Shown here: one piece after another, positions 1 to 10,640 of the stretch | Layout: every line of letters begins with the position of its first letter | Numbering within the stretch: position 1 is the stretch's first letter | Source: Megalonaias nervosa | Lineage: Eukaryota > Mollusca > Bivalvia > Unionida > Unionidae | Length of the DNA stretch: 64,000 bases | Reading direction: 5' to 3' | NCBI GenBank assembly: GCA_016617855.1 | Contig: JAECUM010004328.1 | Span: forward strand, 1 to 64,000 | Translations under genes and position numbers: made by a program | Notes under the pieces: model-generated | Seen by the model: only the letters and a program-made list of their open reading frames with translations | What the model was told of the DNA's origin: nothing | Databases searched by the model: none

Positions 1-1024
1 ATATATATACAAATAAATCTATTATTAATATTATTATTGTTGAAATATTACTAATTTTAAAAGTAGTTTAACTATTATTGCTTTCCTATTTATGTTGGGT
101 AAGTAGGCTCAGCAGCAGCATTTTGTCAATTTGGGTCCATAATGGCTATCATGAAATCAAATTACAACCTTAACCTTGTAATGACATGTATGTCACTATT
201 AGGATATGACCTATAATCATCAAACATCAGACGATACACTGAATATATTTCATAATCAAATCCAATGCAGGTATAGCAAGTTTGACTGGAGTTTTGTATA
301 CGGTGATCAACGTAATTGCATGCACTTTACAAAAAAGTGATGTTCATTCTTTTTCATTGTAAACTTATAAAAATGTTGACATTTTAGAGGAAATTGCTCT
401 ATAAGATATTTGCGTCCTTACTGGCTACAGCTTTACATACATAGACGACGCGTGTCCAAAATTAATCGGAAAATTCCGTTTGCCGCAATAATATAGAGCC
501 CGCGATAATATAGCGTTGGACTATACATTCTGACCCATTCAGTTTTGGGACCTGAACCATATTAAGAACGGGGGGATTGCAACGCCACCAACCCACGTTC
601 TCTATCAAATATGACGAAACTACGACTCGAAGATACACAATCGCTGTCATCTAAATAATACAATTTCATTTATCATAGAAACAACTCCTAAATACATTAA
701 ATCATATTATTTTAAATAATAATACTGATTAGGTATTGATAAATATTCATGTAAACCAGAGTGTATATATCTCCTTATGATGTGGAATTACTGGTTTCAT
801 CGTGGTAATTTGAAATGTGTGCAGGTTACTATGTTTAGAACACGCTCTGCAGTGCTAACTTAGTGAGCAAATATCGCGAATTATTGGAATAAAATGTAGT
901 GACAGGATTGTCACAAAAATAATTGCACATGCATGCATTTAGTAAATACTATATGAAAGGTGATGCATGTCGGATGTATGTTATATTTAATCACCATAGA
1001 AAATATGATGTTGATAATAATTAA
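1..1024. other. Intergenic, no gene seen
   Basis: AT-rich sequence with no recognisable protein, RNA gene or clear repeat. Short open frames here have no coding character. Confidence 0.6.
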
Positions 1025-1265
1025 CAGTGGCATCACTAGGGTTGGTGTCACCCATTGCGGTAACTCATGATGTCACCCCCATGGACCCCCTTCCTGCACA
1101 AAAATTCAAAAATTTTATAGATAGTCATGTGCGGTAACTCATGGTGTCACCCCCATGGACCTCCTTCCTGCACAAAAATTCAAAAATTTTATAGACAGTC
1201 ATTTCGGTGTCACCCACTCTGACGGTGTCACCCAATGTGGACTGCACCCCCTAGTGATGCCACTG
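1025..1265. mobile_element. hAT-type MITE, 241 bp
   Basis: The element begins CAGTGGCATCACTAGGG and ends with the exact reverse complement, giving 17-bp perfect terminal inverted repeats. The flanks are ataattaa (1017-1024) and ataactaa (1266-1273), an 8-bp target-site duplication with one mismatch. Inside are two copies of a 74-bp unit starting at 1057 and 1131, each carrying a gtcacccccatgga core. There is no coding capacity. CAG-starting TIRs and 8-bp duplications are the known hallmarks of hAT transposons, so it is probably a non-autonomous hAT derivative. Confidence 0.85.
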
Positions 1266-1710
1266 ATAACTAATGAACCCCACTATGTATAAAAAAATAA
1301 TGTTTCCGTAATCATTAATTTGCTCATAGGTCTGGTCAAACAAGAAATAAATCGGTATTGTGTAACAGGCTTGAAAAAGTTGGATCTGACAAAGAAAATT
1401 TAATATACGAGTTAATTTGTATATTTTTGATTAGTGTTGATTTCTTGACTAGTGTTGACTGTCAAACCAAAGAAATAAAAAGGATTTCAAGTTGTCAATA
1501 TTAAATACTGAAATTCTACAAAACAGTGGAACAGACCAGATGTGAACATTTCTGGAACAGACCAGATGTGGACATTCTGGAAATATCATTTACTCAAAAA
1601 TTCAGTGTCAGCAAAAAGATGGAGTCTGCAGGGTTTTAGAAGGGTTAATCAGATTACAGTAAACACAGAATTGGTTTGTATCTAGCCACCTTGTGGTTCT
1701 AAGGTTACTT
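1266..1710. other. Intergenic, no gene seen
   Basis: Unique AT-rich sequence. A short local duplication of 'ggaacagaccagatgtg' lies at about 1528-1570. Nothing else stands out. Confidence 0.5.
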
Positions 1711-2357
1711 AGGTGGCGCTCTACAGTTTCGTATTTTGCATAGGGTTGGAATTTTAAAGAAAAAGAATTCCCCCAGGTTTCCTCACTAGTTATACTGGCT
1801 TTTTAAAAAAGACCTTGTACATCTTAGGTATTGTTAAAAGAACCTTTAGTTCCCTTTATTTTGGTGTATGATTGATGGGTGTAATATGGGTTATAAAGTA
1901 TACAGCTTGACCTTACTGCAGATGTGCACCTTTCAAAAAAGTGCTATCTCCACTTGGTCATTTTCACTTCCTGAACTTCAGAGGTAAATTGTAAAAGAAA
2001 GAGCAGATAACTTTATTTACATTTTATATATTTGGTAATTCATTCATTGCACTTTCAGAAGCTGGTATTGTCTAGTCTGGCAAAATTCATTTTCCCTATT
2101 TTAACAACTGCTAAGGATAGTGTACTTTAGACAAATTCAGGCTGATTTTTGGAGCACAAGGGAGCAGTCATTTTAGTTAGCAGTGTGCTAAGATCATTTA
2201 AAATTTACAAAAGTACGATATCCAAAGAAATGTCAGTCACATTACATCAAAGTAGCATAAAGGTATGCCAACATTCTCTCCACTGTACATGTTTTAAATT
2301 CAAACAACTTCACCTTACATATGTCACTCTCTCAAAAGTACATGATAACTGGTGAGC
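1711..2357. repeat. Dispersed ~650-bp element, copy 1
   Basis: This stretch is almost identical to 3075-3722 in the same orientation, from 'aggtggcgctctacag' to 'ataactggtgagc'. No protein is encoded; the open frame from 2149 is not recognisable and recurs in the other copy. The right end has lost the gcgccccct terminus seen in copy 2. Confidence 0.85.
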
Positions 2358-3074
2358 ACATAGGTATTATTATTGTATGATTTAATTTTGATTGTATGGC
2401 TGAAATATTTAAGTCACAAGCATCAAAACAGTCATTCTGAATAATTCTCCTGTATTTCCCCTCTCAGAACTGTATTTATTAGTGTCAGAGTCTCAAATAG
2501 GTACAGCCACCCCACCCACCCCCACTTTATGATAAAAGGTGAGCTATTTTAAAAATGCGCATTGCATTTTGTCAACATAGCAGCCAGAGTTATTCTGAAT
2601 GACAGGAACATGAAACTAGCCATAATTACTCCTGAGATGTCAACAATAAATTTTACAGTTTGAAAAGGGATGGAACAGGTGAGGTTCATAAAGGTCAAAG
2701 GTCAAAGGGTACAATGTTAGCTTATTGTTTAATATGGAAGAAAGTAAATTTGCTTTGTCATCATTTATTTTTTAATTTCATTGCAAATAAAGGAAAAGAA
2801 ACATTTTCACTGTATATTTCTTTTACTTAATGCAACAGTTTTAAATTTAAGTTGACTTTATTCCTATATTCTAAGACTTCTAATTTCCTCATAATTAAGG
2901 TCACTACTCACACAAATATGCCGCATGGCAAATTATGTCAGCAAGAGCAAAATAAGCATAATTAGCTTATTTTCATGCATAAAATCAATGCTAAGGTACC
3001 ATTTTATTCAGAACATCATACATAATAATATGAAAATAAGAAAAATAATTGCATAAATTTTTATATTTGTTTTA
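2358..3074. other. Spacer between the two element copies
   Basis: AT-rich unique sequence with a C-rich patch near 2507-2525. No gene is recognised. Confidence 0.5.
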
Positions 3075-3722
3075 AGGTGGTGCTCTACAGTTTTGTATTT
3101 TGCATTGGGTTGGAATTTTAAAGAAAAAGAATTCCCCCAGGTTTCCTCACTAGTTATACTGGCTTTTTAAAAAATACCTTGTATATCTTAGGTATTGTTA
3201 AAAGAACCTTTAATTCCCTTTATTTTGGTGTATGATTGATGGGTGTAATATGGGTTATAGAGTATACAGCTTGGCCTTACTGCAGATGTGCACCTTTCAA
3301 AAAAGTGCTATCTCCACTTGGTCATTTTCACTTCCTGAACTTCAGAGGTAAATTGTTAAAAAAAGAGCCGGTAACTTTATTTACATTTTATATATTTGGT
3401 ATTTCATTCATTGCACTTTCAGAAGCTGGTATTGTCTAGTCTGGCAAAATTCATTTTCCCTATTTTAATAGCTGCTAAGGATAGTGTACTTTAGACAAAT
3501 TCAGGCTGATTTTTTGGAGCACAAGGGAGCAGTCATTTTAGTTAGCAGTGTGCTAAGATCATTTAAAATTTCCAAAAGTACAATATCCAAAGAAATGTCA
3601 GTCACATTACATCAAAGTAGCATAAAGGTATGCCAACATTCTCTCCACTGTGCATGTTTTAAATGCAAACAACTTCACCTTACATACGTCACTCTCTCAA
3701 AAGTACATAATAACTGGTGAGC
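3075..3722. repeat. Dispersed ~650-bp element, copy 2
   Basis: Near-identical direct copy of 1711-2357. Its ends look like imperfect inverted repeats: the left end aggtggtgctctacag resembles the reverse complement of the right end ctggtgagcgccccct, with about 12 of 16 bases matching. A TA dinucleotide lies on both sides. This suggests a non-autonomous DNA transposon, but the superfamily cannot be fixed from sequence alone. Confidence 0.75.
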
Positions 3723-4360
3723 GCCCCCTTATGCAACAAAAGTTTCTCTCAGTTGACACAAGCTGGAAAATATAGAAAAACATGGTAATATCCTAATAAT
3801 TTCCACTAAGGATTAAAATAATTTTTTGTAGTTATTCATTTCACTGAAAGATGGTATACATGTATGTCAACTGGTTTGAAAGGTTTGTCTAAAGGACTTC
3901 TATACCCAGTTGACACAGCTGAATAGTCAGTGGTTGCAGTGAAATGTGTTAAGTCTATTAAGTTCATTGTTTATATTATAATAGCTGGTCTTCTGCCTTA
4001 ATAAAACTTGTAACTTCTTGGATTGGACAATTTTGATGATGATTGTTTTAAACACAGTATAGACTCCCAGAGTAATAATTTAGATTTACATGGAGAAAGA
4101 GATATAATATTTAGATTTACATGGAGAAAGAGATATATTTAGATTTACATGGAAAAAGAGATATAATATTTAGATAGGCCTAGAAATAATGTTACTTTCT
4201 GAAATTTACATTCAGATTGAAGATCTTGTCATGAAGACAGTCTTTGAAAATAAGTTTAAAAACTGGAAATAATACTCTCCAATGTTTGATGTTATTCACA
4301 ATAAGGTTGACTTTATCTGATGACTGTCCTTTCTGTAAAAACTTTATGTTTTTGTTGCAG
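3723..4360. other. Region upstream of the F-box gene, with a small tandem repeat
   Basis: Unique AT-rich DNA. At about 4085-4175 there are three copies of a ~33-bp unit (tttagatttacatggagaaa core). The far end, 4341-4360, reads as a splice acceptor: a T-rich tract followed by ttgcag. Confidence 0.5.
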
Positions 4361-4573
4361 GAATGGATCAGAAGTGGCTCATAGTACTGGAAAATTGGTC
4401 TAGTTAGGGAGATGTCCATTCTGAACACATGTTCTCAGGAGCTTTCAGCCAGGACAACCAGGATGTGAAAATATCTCAAGCCTTACAATTTATAAGTTTT
4501 TGTGAAACAGAAATTGGCAATGTGAAGGAAAGGTTAAAGAGTTAGATATATGAATCAGTATCACTGAGTCATC
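4361..4573 (+). other. Probable 5' UTR of the F-box/LRR gene
   Basis: A pyrimidine-rich tract ending ttgttgcag at 4360 looks like a 3' splice site, so an untranslated exon may begin at 4361 and run into the coding exon. An in-frame TGA at 4565-4567 shows that the coding frame does not extend upstream. No matching 5' exon was identified, so the intron is inference. Confidence 0.4.
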
Positions 4574-6823
4574 ATGGATATTTTGGACCTACCTTATGAA
4601 ATAATAATACATATAATTTCTTTCCTTTCTCCTCTGGATTTGATGCGAAGTGTGCGGCAAACCTGTCGCCTTTGGCACAGATATAGCTATGATAGAACCC
4701 TGTGGCTTTCTCTGAATTTAGCAGTCAGTCCAATAAAGGAGAAAATTACAGATTCTTCATTTCTAACTCTCCTGTCAGGTGTGTGTGATGTTGTGGAGAG
4801 AATTCAGTTTGGTTTCTCTCCTCTTGGTGATGAGACCTACATCCATGAAGGAATATTCTGTCCCAATCTAAGACACTTTGATTTTGTTGGCTCTGTTTTA
4901 AGAGTTGAAGTCATACAGAAACTTTTAAAAAAGTATCCTCAAGTAAGAGGATTAGTTTATGCAATAGATGATGTTGAAGAATTTGCCAATTTCCTACTCA
5001 TAGTGAATGGATTGCAGTTCCTTGAGACTCTTTCTCTGATAAATGTACCATACTCTGAATCAGTGTTTAGTGATGAAACCAGGAACAACTTGAACAAACT
5101 TTTGACATCGGTTTTTGAAAACTGTACCAATTTGAAAAAGGTTGAACTAAATACCGGTATTGTGGGTGATTGTGCAGTAGCAGTTTTGCTTCAAAAGCAT
5201 CCAAATCTGGAGGAGTTACACATCATAAAGTGCAATGTTCTGACAGCTGATGCTTTTATCGATGTGAACGGAAAGATGGAAAACTTGGTGAAACTAAGCA
5301 TCTATGACACAAGTTTGGATGACAGAAATCTTGAGGTGATCTCAAAGCACTGGCCAAATCTTGAATACATTTCACTTGATGTTGGTAAAATGGTAACAGA
5401 TATTGGATTATCTCATATAGCATCCAACTGTCCACAGCTTCGAAATGTGACCCTTAATAAGGATGACCCAGGGTCTCAGTGCAATATAACTAACTATGGC
5501 CTCAAGCTTGTAGTTGAGTATTGCCAGGGAATTGAGCATATTTCTATCAGTAATTGTACAGAGATCAACAATGTAGGTGTCATTTCACTTGCCGAGAAGA
5601 GTTGTCATCTAAGATCTATTGATCTTTCGGACTGCACAGCCCTTACCGATGATGCCATAATTGCACTATCAAAACATTGCCCTTTTCTAACATCAGTTAA
5701 GTTGACAAAATGTGTTCAGTTGATGGCTGCAGGAGTCAATTTTTTAGTGACAAATTCAAGAAACCTGGTAGAACTTTTTCTTGATGTTTGCCACCGGCTA
5801 TGCCAGCTCAACTTTGACACTTTTTCACATTTTCATGACTCAAGAGTTCACAATGGAGTGAAGGGTTGCCAAAAGAATGATACATCTGCTTGTAGGGAAT
5901 CAGATCATGTCCTCCATTTAACTGATGGGAAAGAAAAGTCATTGTGTGCTACCAAAATTTATGTTGAAAGCATGGCACTGCAAGATGGATCTGAAAATGG
6001 TTTAATGAATGCAAAGCCTGTTGATGAGAGATCTGAGACCCTGCATTTGCCCATGGTGGAAACAAAAGTGATCTTTTCAGAGAGCCAGATTACAGAAAAT
6101 AATTGTGACTCAAAGTTGACAGTGCAGAAAACTGAAAAAATGGTTGTTGTACAGTCTGGTTCAGATATTGTACAGTCTGGTTTAGATCTTGTACAGCCTG
6201 GTTCAGAAGCCCTACAAAATCTTGAAAGCACAGATTCTAATTTGATAACAAAATCGATTGAACCACAAAAAGTTTATCATACACAAGAATCGGTTTTAAA
6301 AGAGATCTCTTTTTCACACCATTCCCATCTTCGGTATCTTTCTCTTGAATTCTGCTCCAAGATTGAGAATGATTCCCTCAAACAAATTGCCACCCACTGC
6401 CTGGATCTTCTAGTCCTGTCTCTCAAAGGGTGTTCCAAGGTCACTGACCAAGGGTTGGGGTATGTGGTCAAGGGGTGTCAGCGATTAAAGAAACTTAACA
6501 TTTCTGGTGGATCACTTCTCCAACCAAGTCAACTCACAGATGTTACTTTAGACCTTATCTCAAAGCACTGCAAAAGTCTGGAGGTTCTTGAGTTATACTT
6601 AAATTACTTCATCACTGATGATGGATTCTGTCATTTTATTGAAGAGTGTCAGAATAATTGCACTGTCACAATTTCAGAGGGTCAGAATTTCAAGGTTAGA
6701 TATGTGGCAGTTTCAGAGGCTGTTAAGAAGAAGCAAAATAAACTGATCAAGATAATTCGAGGTCATTCAAAATTAAGTATTACTTTTTATGAACGAAATG
6801 GTGCATACTATGAGGAGAATTGA
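4574..6823 (+). CDS. F-box and leucine-rich-repeat protein (FBXL type), 749 aa, single coding exon
   Basis: Probable substrate-recognition subunit of an SCF (Skp1-Cullin1-F-box) ubiquitin ligase; the substrate is unknown. The F-box covers about residues 3-45 (LPYEIIIHIISFLSPLDLM, then CRLWHRYSYDRTLW), the part that binds Skp1 in this family. Leucine-rich repeats of the cysteine-containing FBXL type follow from about residue 96 to 415; clear ones start near 184, 209, 234, 260, 286, 317, 343, 369 and 395, as in CPFLTSVKLTKC. A polar, repeat-poor insert occupies about 418-577 and includes a small VQSGSD/VQSGLD/VQPGSE repeat near 523-545. LRRs resume at about 584-690 (HSHLRYLSLEFC, CLDLLVLSLKGC). 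The start ATG is fixed by an in-frame stop nine bases upstream. The coding region has no introns, unlike its neighbour, which raises the possibility of a retrogene. Family assignment is secure; the exact FBXL orthologue is not. Confidence 0.92.
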   Translation: MDILDLPYEIIIHIISFLSPLDLMRSVRQTCRLWHRYSYDRTLWLSLNLAVSPIKEKITDSSFLTLLSGVCDVVERIQFGFSPLGDETYIHEGIFCPNLRHFDFVGSVLRVEVIQKLLKKYPQVRGLVYAIDDVEEFANFLLIVNGLQFLETLSLINVPYSESVFSDETRNNLNKLLTSVFENCTNLKKVELNTGIVGDCAVAVLLQKHPNLEELHIIKCNVLTADAFIDVNGKMENLVKLSIYDTSLDDRNLEVISKHWPNLEYISLDVGKMVTDIGLSHIASNCPQLRNVTLNKDDPGSQCNITNYGLKLVVEYCQGIEHISISNCTEINNVGVISLAEKSCHLRSIDLSDCTALTDDAIIALSKHCPFLTSVKLTKCVQLMAAGVNFLVTNSRNLVELFLDVCHRLCQLNFDTFSHFHDSRVHNGVKGCQKNDTSACRESDHVLHLTDGKEKSLCATKIYVESMALQDGSENGLMNAKPVDERSETLHLPMVETKVIFSESQITENNCDSKLTVQKTEKMVVVQSGSDIVQSGLDLVQPGSEALQNLESTDSNLITKSIEPQKVYHTQESVLKEISFSHHSHLRYLSLEFCSKIENDSLKQIATHCLDLLVLSLKGCSKVTDQGLGYVVKGCQRLKKLNISGGSLLQPSQLTDVTLDLISKHCKSLEVLELYLNYFITDDGFCHFIEECQNNCTVTISEGQNFKVRYVAVSEAVKKKQNKLIKIIRGHSKLSITFYERNGAYYEEN

Positions 6824-6921
6824 TGTGGGAATTTTCTACCTTGCTAAAAACGAGAATAGTTGCTGCAAGACCGAATAGATTTGAGATCTTTTATTCAATC
6901 TATTAGGTACTCACTTAACAT

Positions 6922-7388
6922 GGTCATTAAGTCTAAAATAGCGAAGTGGATTACATCTTTGATGATTATAGGGGGCATTGGTCATTATGTCCAAAATAGT
7001 AAAGTGGATTACATCGTTGATGATTGTAGGGGACACTGGTCATTAAGTCCAAAATAGCAAAGTGTATTAATCATTGATGAGTATAAGGGACATTGGTCAT
7101 TAAGTCCAAAATAGCAACGTGTATTACTCATTGATGAGTATAGGGGACATTGGTCATTAGATCTAAAATAGCAAAGTGTATTACATCTTTGATGATTATA
7201 TGGGACACTGGTCATTTGGTCCAAAATAACAAAGTGTATTACATCATTGATGAGTATAGGGGACACTGGTCATTTGATCCAAAATAGCAAAGTGTATTAC
7301 ATCTTTGATGAGTATAGAGGGCATTGGTCATTAAATCCAAAAAAGTAAAAAGTGTATTACATCATTGGTGATTATAGGGGACATTAGT
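6922..7388. repeat. Minisatellite, ~58-bp unit x 8
   Basis: Imperfect repeats of ggtcattaagtccaaaatag followed by an aagtgtattacatc segment start near 6922, 6980, 7038, 7095, 7152, 7210, 7268 and 7326. The array begins about 100 bases after the F-box stop codon, so it may be transcribed in the 3' UTR. Small open frames across it are by-products of the periodicity. Confidence 0.9.
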
Positions 7389-8100
7389 CACCCATTTCCA
7401 GGATTCATTTCTTGATCTGTCAGTCTATTTCTTCATTTTAACTTCTCACCTTTGTAATATCTTTGAATTGAATTAATGCTTAAACATGCATTCAAATTAT
7501 AAATTTTTGTTGTTAATTGCACAAGTTCCAACAACCAGTACATCAGATTCTAATAGATGTTGGCATGATTTGCTTGGTTGATACTGTACTAAAATATTTC
7601 TTGCCAAAATCACATCAGTTATTTAAAGCTTACTGGTAATCACAACACAGAGAATTCATTGTAGGCCATTGACACTAAGAGTCAGGGTCTCTCATTATCT
7701 GTATACTGGGAGCCCAAATAAGAAGATTGGTGGTTCAGTTATGAAGAAAGGGAGTCCGTTAATGGGAGTAAAATCATTACATTCCAAGTCTAGCATTTAA
7801 AAGTCCAGGATGTGTTTAGATGTGTTTAAAGAGAGCACTGCACATTTTATCTTCTTTTATAATGGTTCTGGATTGGTTTGTTTTATGGCACAGCAACACA
7901 TATAGGTCATTTAGTGCCAAGACGTTTGGAATAAAGTGCCTTGCCCAAGGAAGAAACATGGTAGCCAATTCAGACTGATTCAGTGTTCAAATTTAAACCC
8001 TTTCAGTCACAAATATGGCATGCTAATCACTGCCTCCATTAATCATCTTTTACCACATTCAGGAGAATGAATCAGGCCTACGGATGAAGGGAGTAATCAT
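7389..8100. other. Intergenic, with one dispersed repeat
   Basis: Mostly unique DNA. The part at 7866-7960 is a dispersed repeat listed separately. No gene is recognised. Confidence 0.5.
7866..7960 (+). repeat. Dispersed repeat with 'atggcacagcaacac' core
   Basis: The block ggtttg...atggcacagcaacac...aaagtgccttgcccaagga recurs on the minus strand at about 40673-40785. It resembles a SINE tail fragment, but no promoter head is visible. Confidence 0.5.
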
Positions 8101-8720
8101 CCTACACTTCATTATAAGGTGTGCTCACTATAAGGCAGTATACTCTGGCTCCCCTGGACAGTGATATAATGAGGGAGTACTGTACCATGTACTTGATTAT
8201 AAGGTGGTCTCACTATAAGGTGGTAAACCTTATGGCTCACAGAGACGATGTTATCATGATAGTGATGGCCTTTTATGTCCGTTATTATAAGGCTGTTTCA
8301 CTATAATGCAGTACTCTGTATGGCTTTCATGGACATCATTATAATGAGGGAATACAGTGTGAAGTACTTCATTATAAAGTGGCATACCTTTGGCTCACTG
8401 AGACATCATTACAATGAGGGAATACAGTGTGAAGTACTTCATTATAAAGTGGCATACCTTTGGCTCACTGAGGCATCATTACAATGAGGGAACACAGTGT
8501 GAAGTGTAAGGTGGCATACCTTTGACTCAGTGTTATAATGAGGGAATACAGTGTGAAGTATAAGGTGGCATACCTTTGACTGAGTGTTATAATGAGGGAA
8601 TACAGTGAAGTATAAGGTGGCATACTTTTGACTCAGACAGTGTTATAATGAGGGAATACAGTATCAAATGCTTCATTATAAGGTGGCATACCTTTGAATC
8701 ACAGACAGTGTTATAATGAC
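8100..8720. repeat. Tandem array, 54-70-bp units
   Basis: Degenerate repeats with the core 'aatgagggaatacagtgtgaa' followed by 'aggtggcatacctttg'. Units start near 8351, 8421, 8491, 8545, 8599 and 8655, with older degenerate ones to the left. A SINE interrupts the right edge. Confidence 0.85.
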
Positions 8721-9054
8721 TGCTTGGGTGGCTTAAGTGGTTAGAGTGTCCACCTTGGATGCGGGAGGTTTTGGGTTTGAACCCTGGCCAAGTCATACCA
8801 AAGACTTATAAAAATGATACTAGCAGCTGCCTCTCTTGGCACTTAGCATTAAGAGGTTAGTGTTAGGACTGGTCAGCCTGATGTCGGGATAACGTGACTG
8901 GGCGGGACATGATGCTACATATCAACAGCATGATGCCCCAGTGCTAGACGTCACTATAAACTGCAACAATGCAGACATCTTAGTGATATGACTGAAAAAT
9001 TGTTAAAAGCTACATTAAAAATCAAAATCACACACACACACACACACACACACA
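8717..9054 (+). mobile_element. tRNA-derived SINE, family A, copy 1
   Basis: Pol III promoter boxes are visible: box A TGGCTTAAGTGG at 8729-8740 and box B GGTTTGAACCC at 8774-8784. A conserved body of about 240 bases follows, then a CA-rich tail ending in (CA)n at 9028-9054. Three further copies lie on the minus strand at 16600, 38910 and 41565. It is a retroposon, not a working tRNA gene. Confidence 0.88.
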
Positions 9055-9104
9055 GAGTCTTATAATGAGAGAGTGATATGCTTTATTTTAAGACTGTTTC
9101 ACTA

Positions 9105-9845
9105 TAAAGCAGTATACTGTGTGGCTTCCATGGACATTGTTAAAATGACTGCTGTTATTTTAAACCGACACACATCCACTGTTATACTGTGTGGCTTCCA
9201 TGGGCATTGTGAAAATGACTACTGTTATTTTAAACCGACACACATCCAAAATATACTGTGTGGCTTCCTTGGGCATTGTGAAAATGACTACTGTTATTTT
9301 AAACCGACACACATCCAGTGTTATACTGTGTGGCTTCCATGGACAGTTTTATAATGACTGCTGTATTTTTGTTTTAAAACTGCACACATCCAATGTTATA
9401 CTGTGTGGCTTCCATGGGCATTGTTAAAATTACCCCTGTACTGTTATTTTAAAACTACACACATCCAGTGTTATACTGTGTGGCATCCATGGGCATTGTT
9501 AAAATTACCCCTGTACTGTTATTTTAAAACTACACACATCCAGTGTTATACTGTGTGGCATCCATGGGCATTGTCAAAATTACCCCTGTACTGTTATTTT
9601 AAAACTACACACATCCAGTGTTATACTGTGTGGCATCCATGGGCATTGTTAAAATTACTCCTGTACTGTTATTTTAAAACTACACACATCCAGTGTTATA
9701 CTGTGTGGCATCCATGGACAGTGTTATAATTACTGCACTTTTATTTTAAAACTACACACATCTAATGTTATACTGTGTGGCTTCCATGGACAGTGTTATA
9801 TTGACTATGGTATGCTTATTTTAAAATTACTCACATCCAGAGGTG
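9105..9845. repeat. Tandem array, 70-75-bp units x 10
   Basis: Repeats of 'ttatactgtgtggcttccat' plus a tattttaaaactacacacatc segment start near 9113, 9183, 9252, 9322, 9397, 9472, 9547, 9622, 9697 and 9772. The period grows from 70 to exactly 75 bp in the right half. Because 75 is a multiple of three, long stop-free frames arise here that are not genes. Confidence 0.92.
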
Positions 9846-10019
9846 CGCTGTAACATATTTATTTGTGTACAACACACACTGAACTTTGAGCAGGATAAAC
9901 TTGGATCTGCTGGCACATCAGGGTGTATGCTGTTATCGGACATGATAAGTGTGTTACCATCTTGGATACATTTCCAAAAAACAGAAGATTGAGTTCCTCC
10001 AATAGAATCAGAAAATCTT

Positions 10020-10640
10020 TTTTATTGGGCTGCTCTCTGTAGTTTACAATTTGGAATCATTTTTAAAGATGTATGTCATAGCTATTGAAATATTTCACAT
10101 TTTTAAAGCTGTATGTATACATTGCTTTTGGAGTATTTCACATTTTTAAAGATGTATGTATACATTGCTATTGGAATATTTCAAATTTTATAAACATGTA
10201 AGTATTCATTGATTTTGGAGTATTTCACATTTGTATAGATGTATGTATACACAGCTATTGGAGTATTTCACATGTTCAAAGCTATATGTATACATAAGTG
10301 TTGGAGTATTTCATGTTTTTAAAGATGTATAAACAGATGTTGGAGTATTTCACATTTTTTAAACTGTATACATTGCTGTTGGAATGTTTCACATTTTTAA
10401 AGCTGTATACATAGCTCTTGGAGTATTTCATGTTTGTAACAGTGTATGTATACACAGCTATTGGAGTATTTCATGTTTGTAACAGTGTATGTATACACAG
10501 CTATTGGAGTATTTCATGTTTGTAACAGTGTATGTATACACAGCTATTGGAGTATTTTATGTTTTTAAAGATTTATGTATAAACAGCTTTTGGAGTATTT
10601 CACATTTTTAAAGAGGTATATATACATTGCTTGGTTGAAA
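10020..10640. repeat. Tandem array, ~43-60-bp units x about 13
   Basis: Repeats of 'ggagtatttcacatttttaa' followed by gatgtatgtatacattgc. Three consecutive units near 10430-10560 are almost identical. Confidence 0.9.

Noticed and set aside
5959..6231. 90-codon ORF antisense to the F-box gene
   Set aside because: Shadow of the real coding strand, which has clear domains.
9403..9729. 108-codon ORF with repeated HIQCYTVWHPWALL-like segments
   Set aside because: By-product of the 75-bp tandem array, with no start context or family match.
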